Origin: Rheinheimera sp. SA_1
Lineage (GTDB): Bacteria > Pseudomonadota > Gammaproteobacteria > Enterobacterales > Alteromonadaceae
Direction of reading: 5' to 3'
Assembly (NCBI RefSeq): GCF_001669775.1
Contig: NZ_LXWK01000015.1
Span: 806,001 to 870,000 of the forward strand
DNA: 64,000 nucleotides
Shown: positions 21,101 to 29,858 of the stretch, piece by piece
How the letters are laid out: each line of letters begins with the position of its first letter
How positions within the stretch are numbered: position 1 is the first letter of the stretch
Position numbers and translations under genes: made by a program
Notes under the pieces: model-generated
The model's database searches: none
The model's input: only the letters and a program-made list of their open reading frames with translations
Told to the model about the DNA's origin: nothing

Positions 21101-21249
21101 AAGGTGTCACGTGCAGACAACGGACCCAGCCGGGTGACTGCTGGAGCGTCAAACTCTTTCGGTCCACGCAATTTTGCGGTGGTATCCGCCACTGCAACCG
21201 TCATAAAATTGACAATCAGCAACAGGATTAATAATCGCAGTTGATGCAT
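18109..21249 (-). CDS. fimV: FimV/HubP polar landmark protein
   Basis: A 1046-residue, very acidic protein organising the cell pole (type IV pilus assembly, chemosensory and chromosome-origin anchoring in relatives). Signal peptide (LRLLILLLIVNFMTVAVA), FimV N-terminal region with a LysM-like peptidoglycan-binding segment (about 45-100), a coiled coil rich in Gln/Glu (about 140-245), one membrane helix (VGWAIAASLPAIMLLLIIVSF), then about 650 acidic residues with repeats, and a C-terminal FimV domain with a TPR-like helix pair (LDLVRAYNEIGDADSAEQLI). A segment with ILSGDDLSSLFDNLDE occurs twice in tandem (DNA about 19900-20055). Confidence 0.92.
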   Translation of the reverse strand: MHQLRLLILLLIVNFMTVAVADTTAKLRGPKEFDAPAVTRLGPLSARDTLWRLAEQARPDPRLNMYQVMHALYLKNPDAFLEQNFNHLKPGSYLEIPTIREILAINAVEAQRKSENDDRVWAEKIRSVANAKPDEKAARQQDVAKATKQITEELNRVESQQTEQMSDIRDRLGASMANVETIVVENTQLKKQLDTVVEELTLVKSKLDKDSEIQTQLQQLLLQQTELLEQQREQIRKAEEGFNFAETWQKLASSPVGWAIAASLPAIMLLLIIVSFIRRRGQKAADVVSAATASPTVDPNYRSPLPPLDDSLDFDESSLINLDDSLLNDSLNSGIRLDDDNFAPKSVKPAMTNNFADFADDLLDDSFDSPSPVNKGRSEFDLDDLLDEPLDAPAAPRTEFDANNILSGDDLSSLFDNLDEEPAFTAKEDFDPKNILSGDDLSSLFDNLDEAEDPDDIFAQALAAQDATAASAAPVDDVDDLPSDRPLAADALQNAAAQADEFDELLEEIELDIPTDPDDLVSLDEEFDIDALMASTQAAQQNTVAPAAAPTTPTAAPMQPDDDDFDIDSLLAANAESAAVPKATAMDVAEPNLTAADFVADMPEAEKVSTFDSSELDAFAESLAEETLAESVVTELNDDDLALVAAEFALEAEHITEAVEPDEADLASELDDILSEVAEIRAQSQLHAATLAGLSLPESALAEANEDFDEASISVADVSSMLQDNDDDEPDFVAAPAPAPASAPVLPASAEFSELPDSDDIMLDDFDPVSPKIVSADPEELSEFATLDDNDIHKTPMPDLEELDDNSVSRLYESLSSVERPSKVLDEYPELELSDDLLADSDADLIFPDDDLTDETALLETAFDSAFDTGNEVEAGNALATDPTLLSELKALEHTNFDEMLSELDQFEAVTVAPEQDLQSAKRVLAELDAAQQTQQNTVVAAADHDIPDYVHIDKLLAASEDDELEPVSKGVLNIDVGLADFEDLISADEMGDVDHADAGYAGRLDLVRAYNEIGDADSAEQLIREILASDAPAHVKQEALTLQQS

Positions 21250-21521
21250 TCAAAATTCCCTAACCGCTTTGGCGTCAATATGTCACCTGAATTGCGCGGT
21301 GCCATCACATTTACACTTTTGATAACGAGCTCCTGCAAACAATGTTCCACATTGCACAGTCACTTTGTTCTGAATTCTAAACCAGATCAGCAGTCAATGC
21401 GACGAACCGCCCGCAGAAAGCCAGCTATTTCACAGGTTATCTGCGACATTGCCTGAAACTTAACCGGCTGGATGGAGGAAAACAATATGGATGGGAGTCA
21501 TACGTGAAAGGGACAGCAAGT
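21250..21521. other. Intergenic stretch upstream of fimV
   Basis: The gap of about 320 bases between the asd end and the fimV start holds the asd terminator at its left edge and must contain the fimV promoter. I see no convincing -35/-10 pair, no RNA gene and no ERIC copy. Confidence 0.4.
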
Positions 21522-21544
21522 AAAAAGGCTCCCGCAGGAGCCTT
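21522..21544 (-). terminator. asd terminator
   Basis: Stem AAGGCTCC / GGAGCCTT with a CGCA loop (21525-21544); read on the minus strand it is followed by a T-run (A-run on plus at 21522-21526). Lies 25 bases after the asd stop. Confidence 0.88.
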
Positions 21545-21568
21545 ATTCTCGTTCAGTTGTGGCGTATC

Positions 21569-22588
21569 TTACAGATAATCACGGATCAAATGTTCAGCAA
21601 TCTGAATGCTGTTGGTGGCCGCACCTTTGCGCACGTTATCAGCCACTACCCAAAGGTTGATGCCGTTTTCATGCGAAATATCCTGACGAATACGGCCAAC
21701 AAACACATCATCCTGACCTTGAGCGTTGCCAACCTGAGTCGGGAAATCGGCATTGTCTTCCAGCAGTACCACACCCGGAGCATTGGCCAATAAGGCTTTG
21801 ACTTGCTCAACGCTGATTGGATGGCGGGTTTCCAGATGCACCGCTTCAGCATGGCCGTAAAACACCGGCACCCGCACCGCAGTCGCATTGACGCTGATGC
21901 TGTCATCGCCCATGATTTTCTGGGTTTCCCAGTGCATTTTCATTTCTTCTTTGGTGTAACCATTGTCCAGGAACACGTCAATTTGCGGGATCACATTAAA
22001 CGCGATCTGACGACTGAACTTGCCATCCCCTTCCACCGGCCGACCATTCAGTAACTGCGCCGTTTCTTTGGCCAGCGCTTCGATGCCTTGTTGGCCTGCG
22101 CCACTGACCGACTGATAAGTACAGACATTGATGCGGCTGATACCAACAGCATCGTGGATCGGTTTTAATGCCACTAACATCTGAATGGTAGAGCAATTTG
22201 GATTGGCGATAATATTGCGGTTGCGGTAGTCAGCAATCGCATGTGGATTCACTTCCGGTACCACCAACGGAATATCCGCTTCATAGCGGTAATGCGAAGT
22301 GTTGTCGATCACCACACAACCCGCTTCTGCTGCTTTTGGTGCATAGATGGCTGAAATGCTGCCGCCAGCAGAAAACAAACCAATTTGCGCTTCTGACCAA
22401 TCAAATTTATCGGCATCCAGCACTTCAATTTTCTTACCCTTAAAGGTGACAAACCCGCCAGCGGAACGACTACTTGCTAAAGGGATTAACCGTTTCACCG
22501 GAAAATCACGTTGTTCAAGAATTTCAATCAGATGCTGACCGACTAAACCAGTTGCACCTAAAATTGCGACGTCGAATTGCTGCGCCAT
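21569..22588 (-). CDS. asd: Aspartate-semialdehyde dehydrogenase
   Basis: Reduces aspartyl phosphate to the semialdehyde, the branch point to lysine/diaminopimelate, methionine and threonine. 339 residues. NADP-binding GATGLVGQHLIEIL, active-site Cys in IANPNCSTIQMLVAL, and the catalytic His in the EAVHLETRHPISVEQ segment. This is the shorter Vibrio/Pseudomonas-type Asd2 rather than the 367-residue E. coli enzyme. Linked to fimV as in Pseudomonas and Shewanella. Confidence 0.96.
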   Translation of the reverse strand: MAQQFDVAILGATGLVGQHLIEILEQRDFPVKRLIPLASSRSAGGFVTFKGKKIEVLDADKFDWSEAQIGLFSAGGSISAIYAPKAAEAGCVVIDNTSHYRYEADIPLVVPEVNPHAIADYRNRNIIANPNCSTIQMLVALKPIHDAVGISRINVCTYQSVSGAGQQGIEALAKETAQLLNGRPVEGDGKFSRQIAFNVIPQIDVFLDNGYTKEEMKMHWETQKIMGDDSISVNATAVRVPVFYGHAEAVHLETRHPISVEQVKALLANAPGVVLLEDNADFPTQVGNAQGQDDVFVGRIRQDISHENGINLWVVADNVRKGAATNSIQIAEHLIRDYL

Positions 22589-22620
22589 AGTTTGTTTCCC
22601 CTAATGCTGGCTGCTAAAAC

Positions 22621-23751
22621 CTAAAACCTAGAACTAAAACCTAAGTTACGTAAAAATTCCGGAATTGCGAGAGCTGGATTATCCAGCTGCACTTGCAACG
22701 AACTAAATTCCCGCCGTGGCGGATAATGTTTTCTGAGCCAGTCAAAGCCATGACCTTGCAGATGAAATCTGAATAAAGCGTCATCACGGCGGACATCATA
22801 TAACATACGGCAGATATTTTGGACATCTGAAAGTCTAAAATTTGCAGAAATTTGCAGCTTTTCCATCACTGGAACCGGACAAAAATCATGCAATTGATGT
22901 TTTGGCTGTATTTTCAGCGTTTTACACAGCGCCTGATATAACATTTCGGTGCCGCGAGCCTTACCTTCAATGCTATGACCGGCAATATGCGCCGTGGCAA
23001 TCGTGGTGAAAGGTACCAATTCTTGCAGCACATTGGGTTCGTTGTCCCAGACATCCAGCACCAGCGGGCGGTGTACACCACTTTTCGCTTCGGTAAGCAG
23101 CGCCTGGTTGCAAGTCACTTCACCGCGCGAAGCGTTGATAATGGTGACTGCTGGCGGTAACTGCGGCAAATTGTGCTGGTTTAACAGCTTCAGCGTTGGA
23201 TGAGCTCCGCCTTTAACCAATGGCACATGAAAGCTCAGTGCATCAACCTTGTGACATAATTCAGTGAAATCCAGATGTGGAAAATCTGGCTCATTGGCGG
23301 CGCGTAGCGGATCCGATTGTAGTACTTTCACCTGCAGCGCCTGTAAGGCTTTCACCAGCCGCGAGCCAATCTGACCAACGCCGACCACACCCACCGTCCA
23401 TTGCTGCAATGGTTTTTGTTGCTGCTCCGCCAGCAAAAACAAACTACTCAGCACATATTCCACTACCGACTGGGCGTTACAGCCTGGCGCACTGCTAAAA
23501 CTAATCTCACGGCTTTTTAGATAAGCCTGATCAATGTGATCTACACCGATAGTGGCAGTACCAACAAAATTTAACTGATTGTTTTGTAATAATAATTGCG
23601 CATTTACTTGCGTCACTGAACGCACCAGCAATACATCAGCATCAGCGACTTGCGCTGGCGTTAATTGCCTGCCATCGACCAACTGCACAGTGCCTAACTC
23701 AGCAAAAAACTGCTGCACGTAAGGCATATTTTCATCAGCGTAAATTTTCAT
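22621..23751 (-). CDS. pdxB: 4-phosphoerythronate dehydrogenase
   Basis: NAD-dependent oxidation of 4-phosphoerythronate in pyridoxal phosphate synthesis. 376 residues (E. coli 378). D-2-hydroxyacid dehydrogenase fold: GVVGVGQIGSRLVKALQALQ nucleotide-binding loop, NASRGEVTCNQALL with catalytic Arg, and the HIAGHSIEGKARGTEM segment with the catalytic His; C-terminal PdxB dimerisation domain. About 30 bases upstream of asd, likely same transcript. Confidence 0.95.
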   Translation of the reverse strand: MKIYADENMPYVQQFFAELGTVQLVDGRQLTPAQVADADVLLVRSVTQVNAQLLLQNNQLNFVGTATIGVDHIDQAYLKSREISFSSAPGCNAQSVVEYVLSSLFLLAEQQQKPLQQWTVGVVGVGQIGSRLVKALQALQVKVLQSDPLRAANEPDFPHLDFTELCHKVDALSFHVPLVKGGAHPTLKLLNQHNLPQLPPAVTIINASRGEVTCNQALLTEAKSGVHRPLVLDVWDNEPNVLQELVPFTTIATAHIAGHSIEGKARGTEMLYQALCKTLKIQPKHQLHDFCPVPVMEKLQISANFRLSDVQNICRMLYDVRRDDALFRFHLQGHGFDWLRKHYPPRREFSSLQVQLDNPALAIPEFLRNLGFSSRF

Positions 23752-23800
23752 TTCAGGCCCTGTTCGCCAAAAGTGACCGCATTCTAGACTGCCAGAAATA

Positions 23801-23826
23801 ACAAAGCCACCGCTTGGTGGCTTTGT
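23801..23826 (-). terminator. fabB terminator
   Basis: Perfect 11-bp stem ACAAAGCCACC / GGTGGCTTTGT with a GCTT loop, about 40 bases beyond the fabB stop and just before the pdxB start. T-run is short on the minus strand. Confidence 0.7.
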
Positions 23827-23868
23827 TAGTGTGCTTGCAGTGTAAGTTAAAATTAACCGCGATACTTT

Positions 23869-25086
23869 TTATACATTTTTATACTTTTGCATTACTAAAG
23901 TCGCGTTGGTGCCGCCAAAACCAAAGCTGTTCGACATCACAGTTTCCAGCTTCGCTTCGGTTGGTTTTGTGATGATGTTCAAACCTTCGGCCGCCGCATC
24001 CAGTTCACCGATATTAATCGATGGTGCAATAAAACCGTGCTCCATCATCAGTAATGAATAAATCGCTTCGTGCACACCGGCAGCGCCTAAGGCATGACCG
24101 GTCATCGCTTTGGTTGCGCTGATGGCTGGCGATTTACCCGCAAATACTTCTTGAATAGCGCCGAGTTCTTTCACATCGCCCACCGGGGTACTGGTACCGT
24201 GAGTGTTGACGTAATCAATAGTCGCGTCCACGCCTTGCATCGCCATTTGCATACAACGCACTGCGCCTTCACCGCTTGGTGCCACCATGTCATAGCCATC
24301 TGAAGTTGCGCCATAGCCAACTACCTCGCCATAAATTTTTGCGCCGCGGGCCAAGGCATGTTCCAGCTCTTCAATCACCAGAATGCCGCCGCCACCAGAA
24401 ATCACAAAACCGTCGCGGTTGGCATCATAAGTGCGCGAGGCCAGTTCCGGCGTTTCATTATATTTGGTAGATAACGCGCCCATCGCATCAAATTCCATGG
24501 CTAAGGTCCAATGCACTTCTTCACCACCACCGGCGAAAATAATGTCCTGTTTACCTAACTGGATGAGTTCGACGGCGTGACCAATACAATGCGCGCTGGT
24601 GGCGCAGGCGGAACTGATCGAATAGTTGACGCCTTTAATCTGGAAAGGGGTCGCCAGACAAGCAGAACAAGTACTGGCCATGGTTTTTGGCACGGCATAA
24701 GGCCCAACCCGCTTCACACCTTTTTCGCGCAGGATATCTGCAGCTTCCACCTGCACTTTAGAAGAAGCCCCACCAGATCCAACGACCAGACCTGTTCTCG
24801 GGTGAGAAACCTGTTCAGTGGTTAAACCTGCATCTTCGATCGCTTGTTGCATCGCGATATAAGAAAAAGCGGCGGCATCGGCCATAAAACGAAAGGCTTT
24901 GCGATCAATCAGTTCGCTCGGGTCTAACTTGATATTACCCCAGACTTGCGAACGCAATCCCAGATCAGCAAACTCCTGTGAATAGGTAATACCTGAGCGG
25001 CCAGCTTTTAACGAGGCTAATACTTCAGCCTGATTGTTACCGATGCTGGATACAATGCCCAATCCGGTGATTACTGCTCTTTTCAT
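23869..25086 (-). CDS. fabB: Beta-ketoacyl-ACP synthase I
   Basis: Condensing enzyme needed for unsaturated fatty-acid elongation. 405 residues (E. coli FabB 406) from the ATG at 25086 preceded by AGGAG, giving [18 protein letters not shown]. Catalytic Cys in [16 protein letters not shown], His in [12 protein letters not shown] and [10 protein letters not shown], terminal [14 protein letters not shown]. The upstream 7-residue extension is not supported. Monocistronic, with its own terminator. Confidence 0.97.
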   Translation of the reverse strand: MKRAVITGLGIVSSIGNNQAEVLASLKAGRSGITYSQEFADLGLRSQVWGNIKLDPSELIDRKAFRFMADAAAFSYIAMQQAIEDAGLTTEQVSHPRTGLVVGSGGASSKVQVEAADILREKGVKRVGPYAVPKTMASTCSACLATPFQIKGVNYSISSACATSAHCIGHAVELIQLGKQDIIFAGGGEEVHWTLAMEFDAMGALSTKYNETPELASRTYDANRDGFVISGGGGILVIEELEHALARGAKIYGEVVGYGATSDGYDMVAPSGEGAVRCMQMAMQGVDATIDYVNTHGTSTPVGDVKELGAIQEVFAGKSPAISATKAMTGHALGAAGVHEAIYSLLMMEHGFIAPSINIGELDAAAEGLNIITKPTEAKLETVMSNSFGFGGTNATLVMQKYKNV

Positions 25087-25158
25087 TCTGACTCCTGAGA
25101 TCTGCAAACTAACGCTGCTATATGTTAATAAAAGCTATTGTACGGACTTTTCCGCGCC

Positions 25159-25175
25159 AACTGGTCCAATTTCAG
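25159..25175 (+). promoter_or_regulatory. FadR-like half site upstream of fabB
   Basis: AACTGGTC, a perfect left half of the FadR consensus, about 75 bases before the fabB ATG; the right half is not conserved. In E. coli FadR activates fabB from a site near -40, so position is plausible. Confidence 0.25.
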
Positions 25176-25190
25176 CGCACAGTTGTACAC

Positions 25191-25312
25191 TATACTCAAA
25201 ATCATTGAAAGGTGCAGGATGGCCACGGTGGAACCGCGGCAAGTGAGCGATGCTGGAACGCCAGTGAGAGAAGGCGACCAACACCCCTGCAATTTCAATG
25301 CTGAAGGGTATA
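25191..25312 (+). repeat. ERIC-like repeat, copy 4 (diverged)
   Basis: TATACTCAAAATCATTGAAA at the left end and a GGGTATA right end with the usual GGCGACCAACACCCCTGCAA arm, but the central AGGAGCATAG/CTATGTGACTG hairpin is replaced by a different sequence. Its last two bases are shared with copy 5. Confidence 0.75.
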
Positions 25313-25437
25313 TACCCAAAATCATTGACGATTTGGGTAGGCGACGAGTGAGTGAGTCCGCAGGAGCATAGTTAACTATGTGACTGCGGCGAACGAGTGA
25401 AGTCAACAACCCCAAATTGTTAATGATGAAGGGTATA
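25311..25437 (+). repeat. ERIC-like repeat, copy 5 (127 bp)
   Basis: Complete 127-bp copy, TATACCC...GGGTATA, core CGCAGGAGCATAGTTAAC / CTATGTGACTGCGGCGAA. It abuts copy 4 so that the junction reads GGGTATATACCC with a shared TA. It lies 62 bases before the mnmC start. Confidence 0.9.
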
Positions 25438-25498
25438 TTATCTATCCAAATGACAATCAGGTTAAACTGTGCCGATTTTTTCCTGCCAGAGCACTTTC

Positions 25499-27385
25499 AT
25501 GCAAGCCATTCAATCCGCGAAAATTCACTACAACGACCAAGGCACACCGGTTTCCGACCTGTTTGGTGATGTCTATTTCTCCAATGAAAGTGGCCTGGAA
25601 GAAACCCAATATGTGTTTTTACAACAAAATGGTTTACCGGATCGCTGGTTACAACATCCTGCAGAATACTTCCATATCATTGAAACAGGCTTTGGCACCG
25701 GCCTGAATTTTTTACTGGCCTGGCACAATTTTCGGCAAGCTTTGGCCGCCGCTCCCGCCATGCGCTGCCAGCGTTTGTATTTCAGCAGTTTTGAAAAGTA
25801 TCCGATCACTCATGCCGATCTCGAACTGGCCTTAACACAATGGCCATCACTGGCGCCGCTGGCGGCACAATTACTGGCGCAATATCCGCCCGCGCTTCCC
25901 GGTTGTCATCGGGTACAACTGGACAATGGTCAGGTGATCCTCGATTTATGGTTGGGTGACGTGCATGACTCGATGCCGCAGTTATCGGCGCACAATCAGG
26001 CTGATGCCTGGTTCCTCGATGGCTTTGCGCCGAGTAAAAACCCACAAATGTGGCAACCAGAATTATTCAGCCAAATGGCGCGCTTAAGTAAACCAGGTTG
26101 CACTGTCGCTACTTTTACCAGCGCAGGTTTAGTGCGCCGTGGTTTAAGCGAGGTTGGATTTCAGGTCAAAAAAATCAAAGGGTATGGCCGCAAGCGGGAA
26201 ATGTGTGTCGGTACTTTTGCGTCGCCAGAGTCTGCACCAGTACCAACAACACCAACAGCAGTATCCGATATTTGTATTGTTGGCGGCGGACTGGCTTCGG
26301 TTTGCCTGGCGCTGGCACTGGTCAGCCGCGGCCAAAAAATACATTTGATCTGTAAAGATCCTGAGGTAGCCAGCGGCGCTTCCCACAACCGCCAGGGCGC
26401 CTTATACCCGCAACTACAAAGTACATTTAGCGCGGTGTCGGCGTTTCATGCGCATGCATTTTGTTTTGCCCGACGGTTTTATCAGCGGCTGCACGCGCAG
26501 AGTTTTCAGTTTCCGCATGCTTTTTGCGGGGTATTGACCCTGGCCTGCACTGAGCAACTGGCGATCAGACAACAGAAAATCAGCCAGCAACCGGTCTTTT
26601 CGTCCTTGCTAAAAACCCTGAACGACAACGAAGCCAGTGCAGTTGCTGGCTTGGCAATACCATTTCCCGGATTATTTTTTGCGCAAGGCGGCTGGATTGC
26701 GCCGCAGCTGTTTTGCCAAGCGGCCATTGCATATTTACAGCAGCAACCAGGATTTACCCTGCAATTAAATTGTGAACTGCAAGCGGCGACATTCAGTCAC
26801 CAAACCATGCAGTGGGAGCTCACCACCCATCAAGGCAAGCTACAAAGCAGTCAGCTGTGTCTGGCGACTGGTGCCGCCCTCGCCGATTTTGAAATGACCG
26901 CCGGTTTGCCGGTCAAGCAAGTACGCGGACAAGTCAGTCATGTTGATTGTACTGGCATGGCGCCGCTCAAAACGGTGATTTGTCATCAGGGATATATCAC
27001 GCCGGCGAACGACATTTTTAGCGGGCAGCAGGAACATTGTGTGGGTGCGACCTTTGATCGCAGCAGACAGCAAGCCGTTGAGCTGGAAGAAGATAATGCT
27101 GCCAATCTGGCATTGGTCAATAAGGTATTACAGCAACCTGACTGGTTTAGCCATGCGACTGTCATTTCAGCTAAGGCGGGACTCAGAGCTACCATTCCAG
27201 ATCATTTACCACTTGCAGGGCAATTAGCAAACCAAAGTTGGGTGTTGGGTGGGCTTGGTGCCAGAGGCCTGCTGTTCGCACCTTTACTGGCGGAACAGCT
27301 GGCGGCAGAGATCTGTGGTGAACCGACACCGCTGCCGGTGGAAATAGCAGCCCTGGTTTCTGCACGACGATTTGAGAAATCGTAA
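25499..27385 (+). CDS. mnmC: Bifunctional tRNA mnm5s2U34 methyltransferase/FAD-dependent demodification protein
   Basis: Completes mnm5s2U at the wobble position: the FAD domain converts cmnm5 to nm5 and the SAM domain methylates it to mnm5. 628 residues from the ATG at 25499. SAM-binding IETGFGTGLNFLLAWHNF near residue 60-75, DAWFLDGFAPSKNPQMW catalytic segment, FAD-binding CIVGGGLASVCLALAL about residue 260, and GLGARGLLFAPLLAEQLA near the C-terminus. Both domains look intact. It is often close to fabB in gammaproteobacteria. Confidence 0.95.
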   Translation: MQAIQSAKIHYNDQGTPVSDLFGDVYFSNESGLEETQYVFLQQNGLPDRWLQHPAEYFHIIETGFGTGLNFLLAWHNFRQALAAAPAMRCQRLYFSSFEKYPITHADLELALTQWPSLAPLAAQLLAQYPPALPGCHRVQLDNGQVILDLWLGDVHDSMPQLSAHNQADAWFLDGFAPSKNPQMWQPELFSQMARLSKPGCTVATFTSAGLVRRGLSEVGFQVKKIKGYGRKREMCVGTFASPESAPVPTTPTAVSDICIVGGGLASVCLALALVSRGQKIHLICKDPEVASGASHNRQGALYPQLQSTFSAVSAFHAHAFCFARRFYQRLHAQSFQFPHAFCGVLTLACTEQLAIRQQKISQQPVFSSLLKTLNDNEASAVAGLAIPFPGLFFAQGGWIAPQLFCQAAIAYLQQQPGFTLQLNCELQAATFSHQTMQWELTTHQGKLQSSQLCLATGAALADFEMTAGLPVKQVRGQVSHVDCTGMAPLKTVICHQGYITPANDIFSGQQEHCVGATFDRSRQQAVELEEDNAANLALVNKVLQQPDWFSHATVISAKAGLRATIPDHLPLAGQLANQSWVLGGLGARGLLFAPLLAEQLAAEICGEPTPLPVEIAALVSARRFEKS

Positions 27386-27424
27386 GCCTTTAAACAGCGA
27401 GCCATGATCAAGTGCCAAGGCGAT

Positions 27425-28300
27425 TTATAACTTTGCCAGTTGCACCACTGCCCGGCGGTTGGTGCCACGGCCACGACTGGTTTCATTCGGCGCGACGTGG
27501 CGTTTCTCACCGAAGCCTTCGGTTTTCACCAGTTTTGCATCAACACCGGCGCTGACAAAAAACGCTTTCAGCGTGGCTGCGCGCTTACGTGACAGTTCTT
27601 CGTTGATCCAGCGGCCGCCATAACTATCGGTATAAGTATCAATGCTTACTTCTGCAACCGCTTTGTCATGTTTTAAATATTCGGCAATCTGATCCAATCT
27701 GGCTTGCGACTCACGGGTTAACTCATCACTGTTCGATTGGTAATTCAACACTGTCATCGCGATATCTTCGAAGGTAAACCGCAATAACCCTGCCATACAT
27801 AGATTAAATTTCTGAAACGGATCGGAAAATCGCAGTGGATTAATGGCTGCCGCCACCTGATCAAAAGGGCTATGCCAGTCTGCAAAATAGAAGGTCGGGC
27901 TAAAACCTTGTTCCAATTCTGTCAACAAGGTCCAGGCGGCTTTTTTCGGTAAACCACCATCAAATTGTTTCAGCAGAGCTAAATCAGCAATTGGCTTGGC
28001 AATTTCGCCGGCGCGCCACTGGGGCGGGACCGACATAACTTTGGCGAGACCATAATCGTCCGGTAAACGTGTCATTTTCAGTTCAAATAACAGGTTCAGC
28101 TCTTTGTTGGCATTGCTACTAAACCGCGCTTCGCCGAAATTTGGAATGTTATGACTCAGTTCACATTTTAGTGCGCTGGCATTGGTAACGGCCCAGTTCG
28201 CCTGTTCGATCGTGGCAGCATATTGCCGAATGTTCATTCGCGCCTGGCTGGTAGTTGCCACCAGCACTAAACCCAATAACAGAGTTTGTTTAAATTTCAT
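27425..28300 (-). CDS. motY: Sodium-driven flagellar motor protein MotY
   Basis: T-ring protein of the flagellar motor that anchors stator units. 291 residues (Vibrio MotY 293). Signal peptide (MKFKQTLLLGLVLVATTSQA), MotY-specific N-terminal domain starting RMNIRQYAATIEQANW with the conserved Cys pair, and a C-terminal OmpA-like peptidoglycan-binding domain (VSIDTYTDSYGGRWINEELSRKRA ... ETSRGRGTNRRAVV). Divergent from rnt, the arrangement known in Vibrio, Shewanella and Pseudomonas. Implies polar flagella encoded elsewhere. GGAGG ribosome site. Confidence 0.93.
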   Translation of the reverse strand: MKFKQTLLLGLVLVATTSQARMNIRQYAATIEQANWAVTNASALKCELSHNIPNFGEARFSSNANKELNLLFELKMTRLPDDYGLAKVMSVPPQWRAGEIAKPIADLALLKQFDGGLPKKAAWTLLTELEQGFSPTFYFADWHSPFDQVAAAINPLRFSDPFQKFNLCMAGLLRFTFEDIAMTVLNYQSNSDELTRESQARLDQIAEYLKHDKAVAEVSIDTYTDSYGGRWINEELSRKRAATLKAFFVSAGVDAKLVKTEGFGEKRHVAPNETSRGRGTNRRAVVQLAKL

Positions 28301-28499
28301 TGGGCCTCCTGCGTCGCAACAAGGGTCATGCTGACGCTATCTAACTATTCTGGCAGTCTTTAGGACTTACAGGTCGGGAACTTGACGCAAATGTCGGCTG
28401 CAGACGCTGATTATTTTTTCTTGCAAAGGCTGTGCCGCGACAAGACGAAACTGTTTTTTTTTGGCATACTGCCCGCCCGACTGGCCTGCAGGTTTACCC

Positions 28500-29171
28500 A
28501 TGACTCAAGCGTCAACATTACTCTCTCAACGGTTCCGTGGCTATTACCCCGTCGTCATCGATGTCGAAACTGCCGGATTTAACGCGCAAACCGACGCCTT
28601 ATTGGAAATCGCCGCTACTTTGCTGACCATGGATGACTCAGGTCAACTGCAAATTGCGCAAACCCTGCACTTTCACGTTGAGCCATTTGAAGGTGCTGTA
28701 TTAAACCCGAGCTCGTTAGCGTTTAATGGCATAGACCCGTATAACCCACTGCGTGGTGCAGTTTCCGAACGCGAAGCGCTGACTGAAATTTTTAAAGCCG
28801 TGCGAAAAGCGCAAAAAGACGCCGGTTGCCAGCGCGCGGTGATGGTGGCGCACAATTCAGCTTTTGATCAGGGTTTCCTGAACGCGGCTGTCGAACGTAA
28901 CAGCATCAAACGCTCACCTTTTCATGCCTTTGTGTCTTTTGATACCACCACGCTGGCTGCGCTGGCATTGGGGCAAACGGTACTGGCAAAAGCCTGTCAG
29001 GCGGCGGGTATTGCTTTTGATAACAAAGAAGCCCACAGCGCATTATACGATACCGAACGCACGGCAGAACTGTTTTGTCATATCGTCAATCGCTGGCAAA
29101 ACTTAGGCGGTTGGCCACCGCCCTTCCTTGGCAGCGTCAATGACGAACCGGAAGAACAGGCAGCGGAATAA
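28500..29171 (+). CDS. rnt: Ribonuclease T
   Basis: DEDD-family 3'-5' exoribonuclease that trims tRNA, 5S and 23S 3' ends. 223 residues (E. coli 215). Metal ligands in [19 protein letters not shown] and the H-x4-D motif in [16 protein letters not shown]. The ATG at 28500 gives the standard [19 protein letters not shown] start; the upstream extension is unsupported. Short acidic C-terminal tail. Confidence 0.96.
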   Translation: MTQASTLLSQRFRGYYPVVIDVETAGFNAQTDALLEIAATLLTMDDSGQLQIAQTLHFHVEPFEGAVLNPSSLAFNGIDPYNPLRGAVSEREALTEIFKAVRKAQKDAGCQRAVMVAHNSAFDQGFLNAAVERNSIKRSPFHAFVSFDTTTLAALALGQTVLAKACQAAGIAFDNKEAHSALYDTERTAELFCHIVNRWQNLGGWPPPFLGSVNDEPEEQAAE

Positions 29172-29230
29172 CCTTCTTTACCGGTTCAGCAGTTGACTAA
29201 ACATTCAAAGTGAATGATTTAAATAGTAAA

Positions 29231-29252
29231 AAAAGCAGCCTTGGCTGCTTTT
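29231..29252. terminator. Bidirectional terminator between rnt and grxD
   Basis: Stem AAAAGCAGC / GCTGCTTTT with a CTTG loop; A-run upstream and T-run downstream allow use from both strands. Confidence 0.85.
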
Positions 29253-29280
29253 ATGTTGTCTCTTACCTGGCCTGTATCAA

Positions 29281-29631
29281 TTATTCAGCAGCTTGGGTAT
29301 CTTCAGGCTTTTTGAATTTCGCGGCAGTTTCTTTAATTAGTGGCTGCAATTCACCCCGTTGAAACATTTCCAGCATAATGTCACAGCCGCCGACTAACTC
29401 ACCTTCTACCCACAATTGTGGAAAGGTTGGCCAGTTGGCGTATTTTGGAAGTTCAGCACGAATATCCGGGTTTTGCAGAATATCGACATAAGCGAATTGT
29501 TCACCACAAGCAATCAGCGCTTGCGAAGCCTGTGCAGAAAAACCACAGCTTGGGAATTTTGGTGAACCTTTCATAAACAGAATAATTGGGTTATCTGTCA
29601 GTTGTTGTTTAATTTTGTCGATCGTTTCCAT
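29281..29631 (-). CDS. grxD: Monothiol glutaredoxin GrxD
   Basis: Fe-S cluster storage and transfer glutaredoxin. 116 residues, monothiol active site CGFS (KFPSCGFSAQASQ), glutathione-binding WPTFPQLWVEGELVGGCDI. Preceded by AGAGG. Located convergent with rnt and divergent from sodB, a synteny seen in E. coli (ydhD near sodB and rnt). Confidence 0.97.
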   Translation of the reverse strand: METIDKIKQQLTDNPIILFMKGSPKFPSCGFSAQASQALIACGEQFAYVDILQNPDIRAELPKYANWPTFPQLWVEGELVGGCDIMLEMFQRGELQPLIKETAAKFKKPEDTQAAE

Positions 29632-29858
29632 GGTGAGCCTCTGCCTTACAGCACAAAAAAGTTAAATCATTTTACCAGAGGATTTGAGGTCAGCCACTTG
29701 AGTTTTCAAGATCTGCCCCAAAAATAAAACCTAGCATAAAACAAACATCACGAGCTCATTTGCTTGGCTAAGGTCTTAGGTAAAACTTGAGTATTTTAGT
29801 CGGGTTTTGTAGTCTACGTGATGCAGACACCATCAACAACGTCAGTGGAGAATTAGAA

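Noticed and set aside
28301-28499. Sigma28 (FliA) promoter for motY
   Set aside because: No TAAA-N15-GCCGATAA-like sequence is present in the motY-rnt gap.
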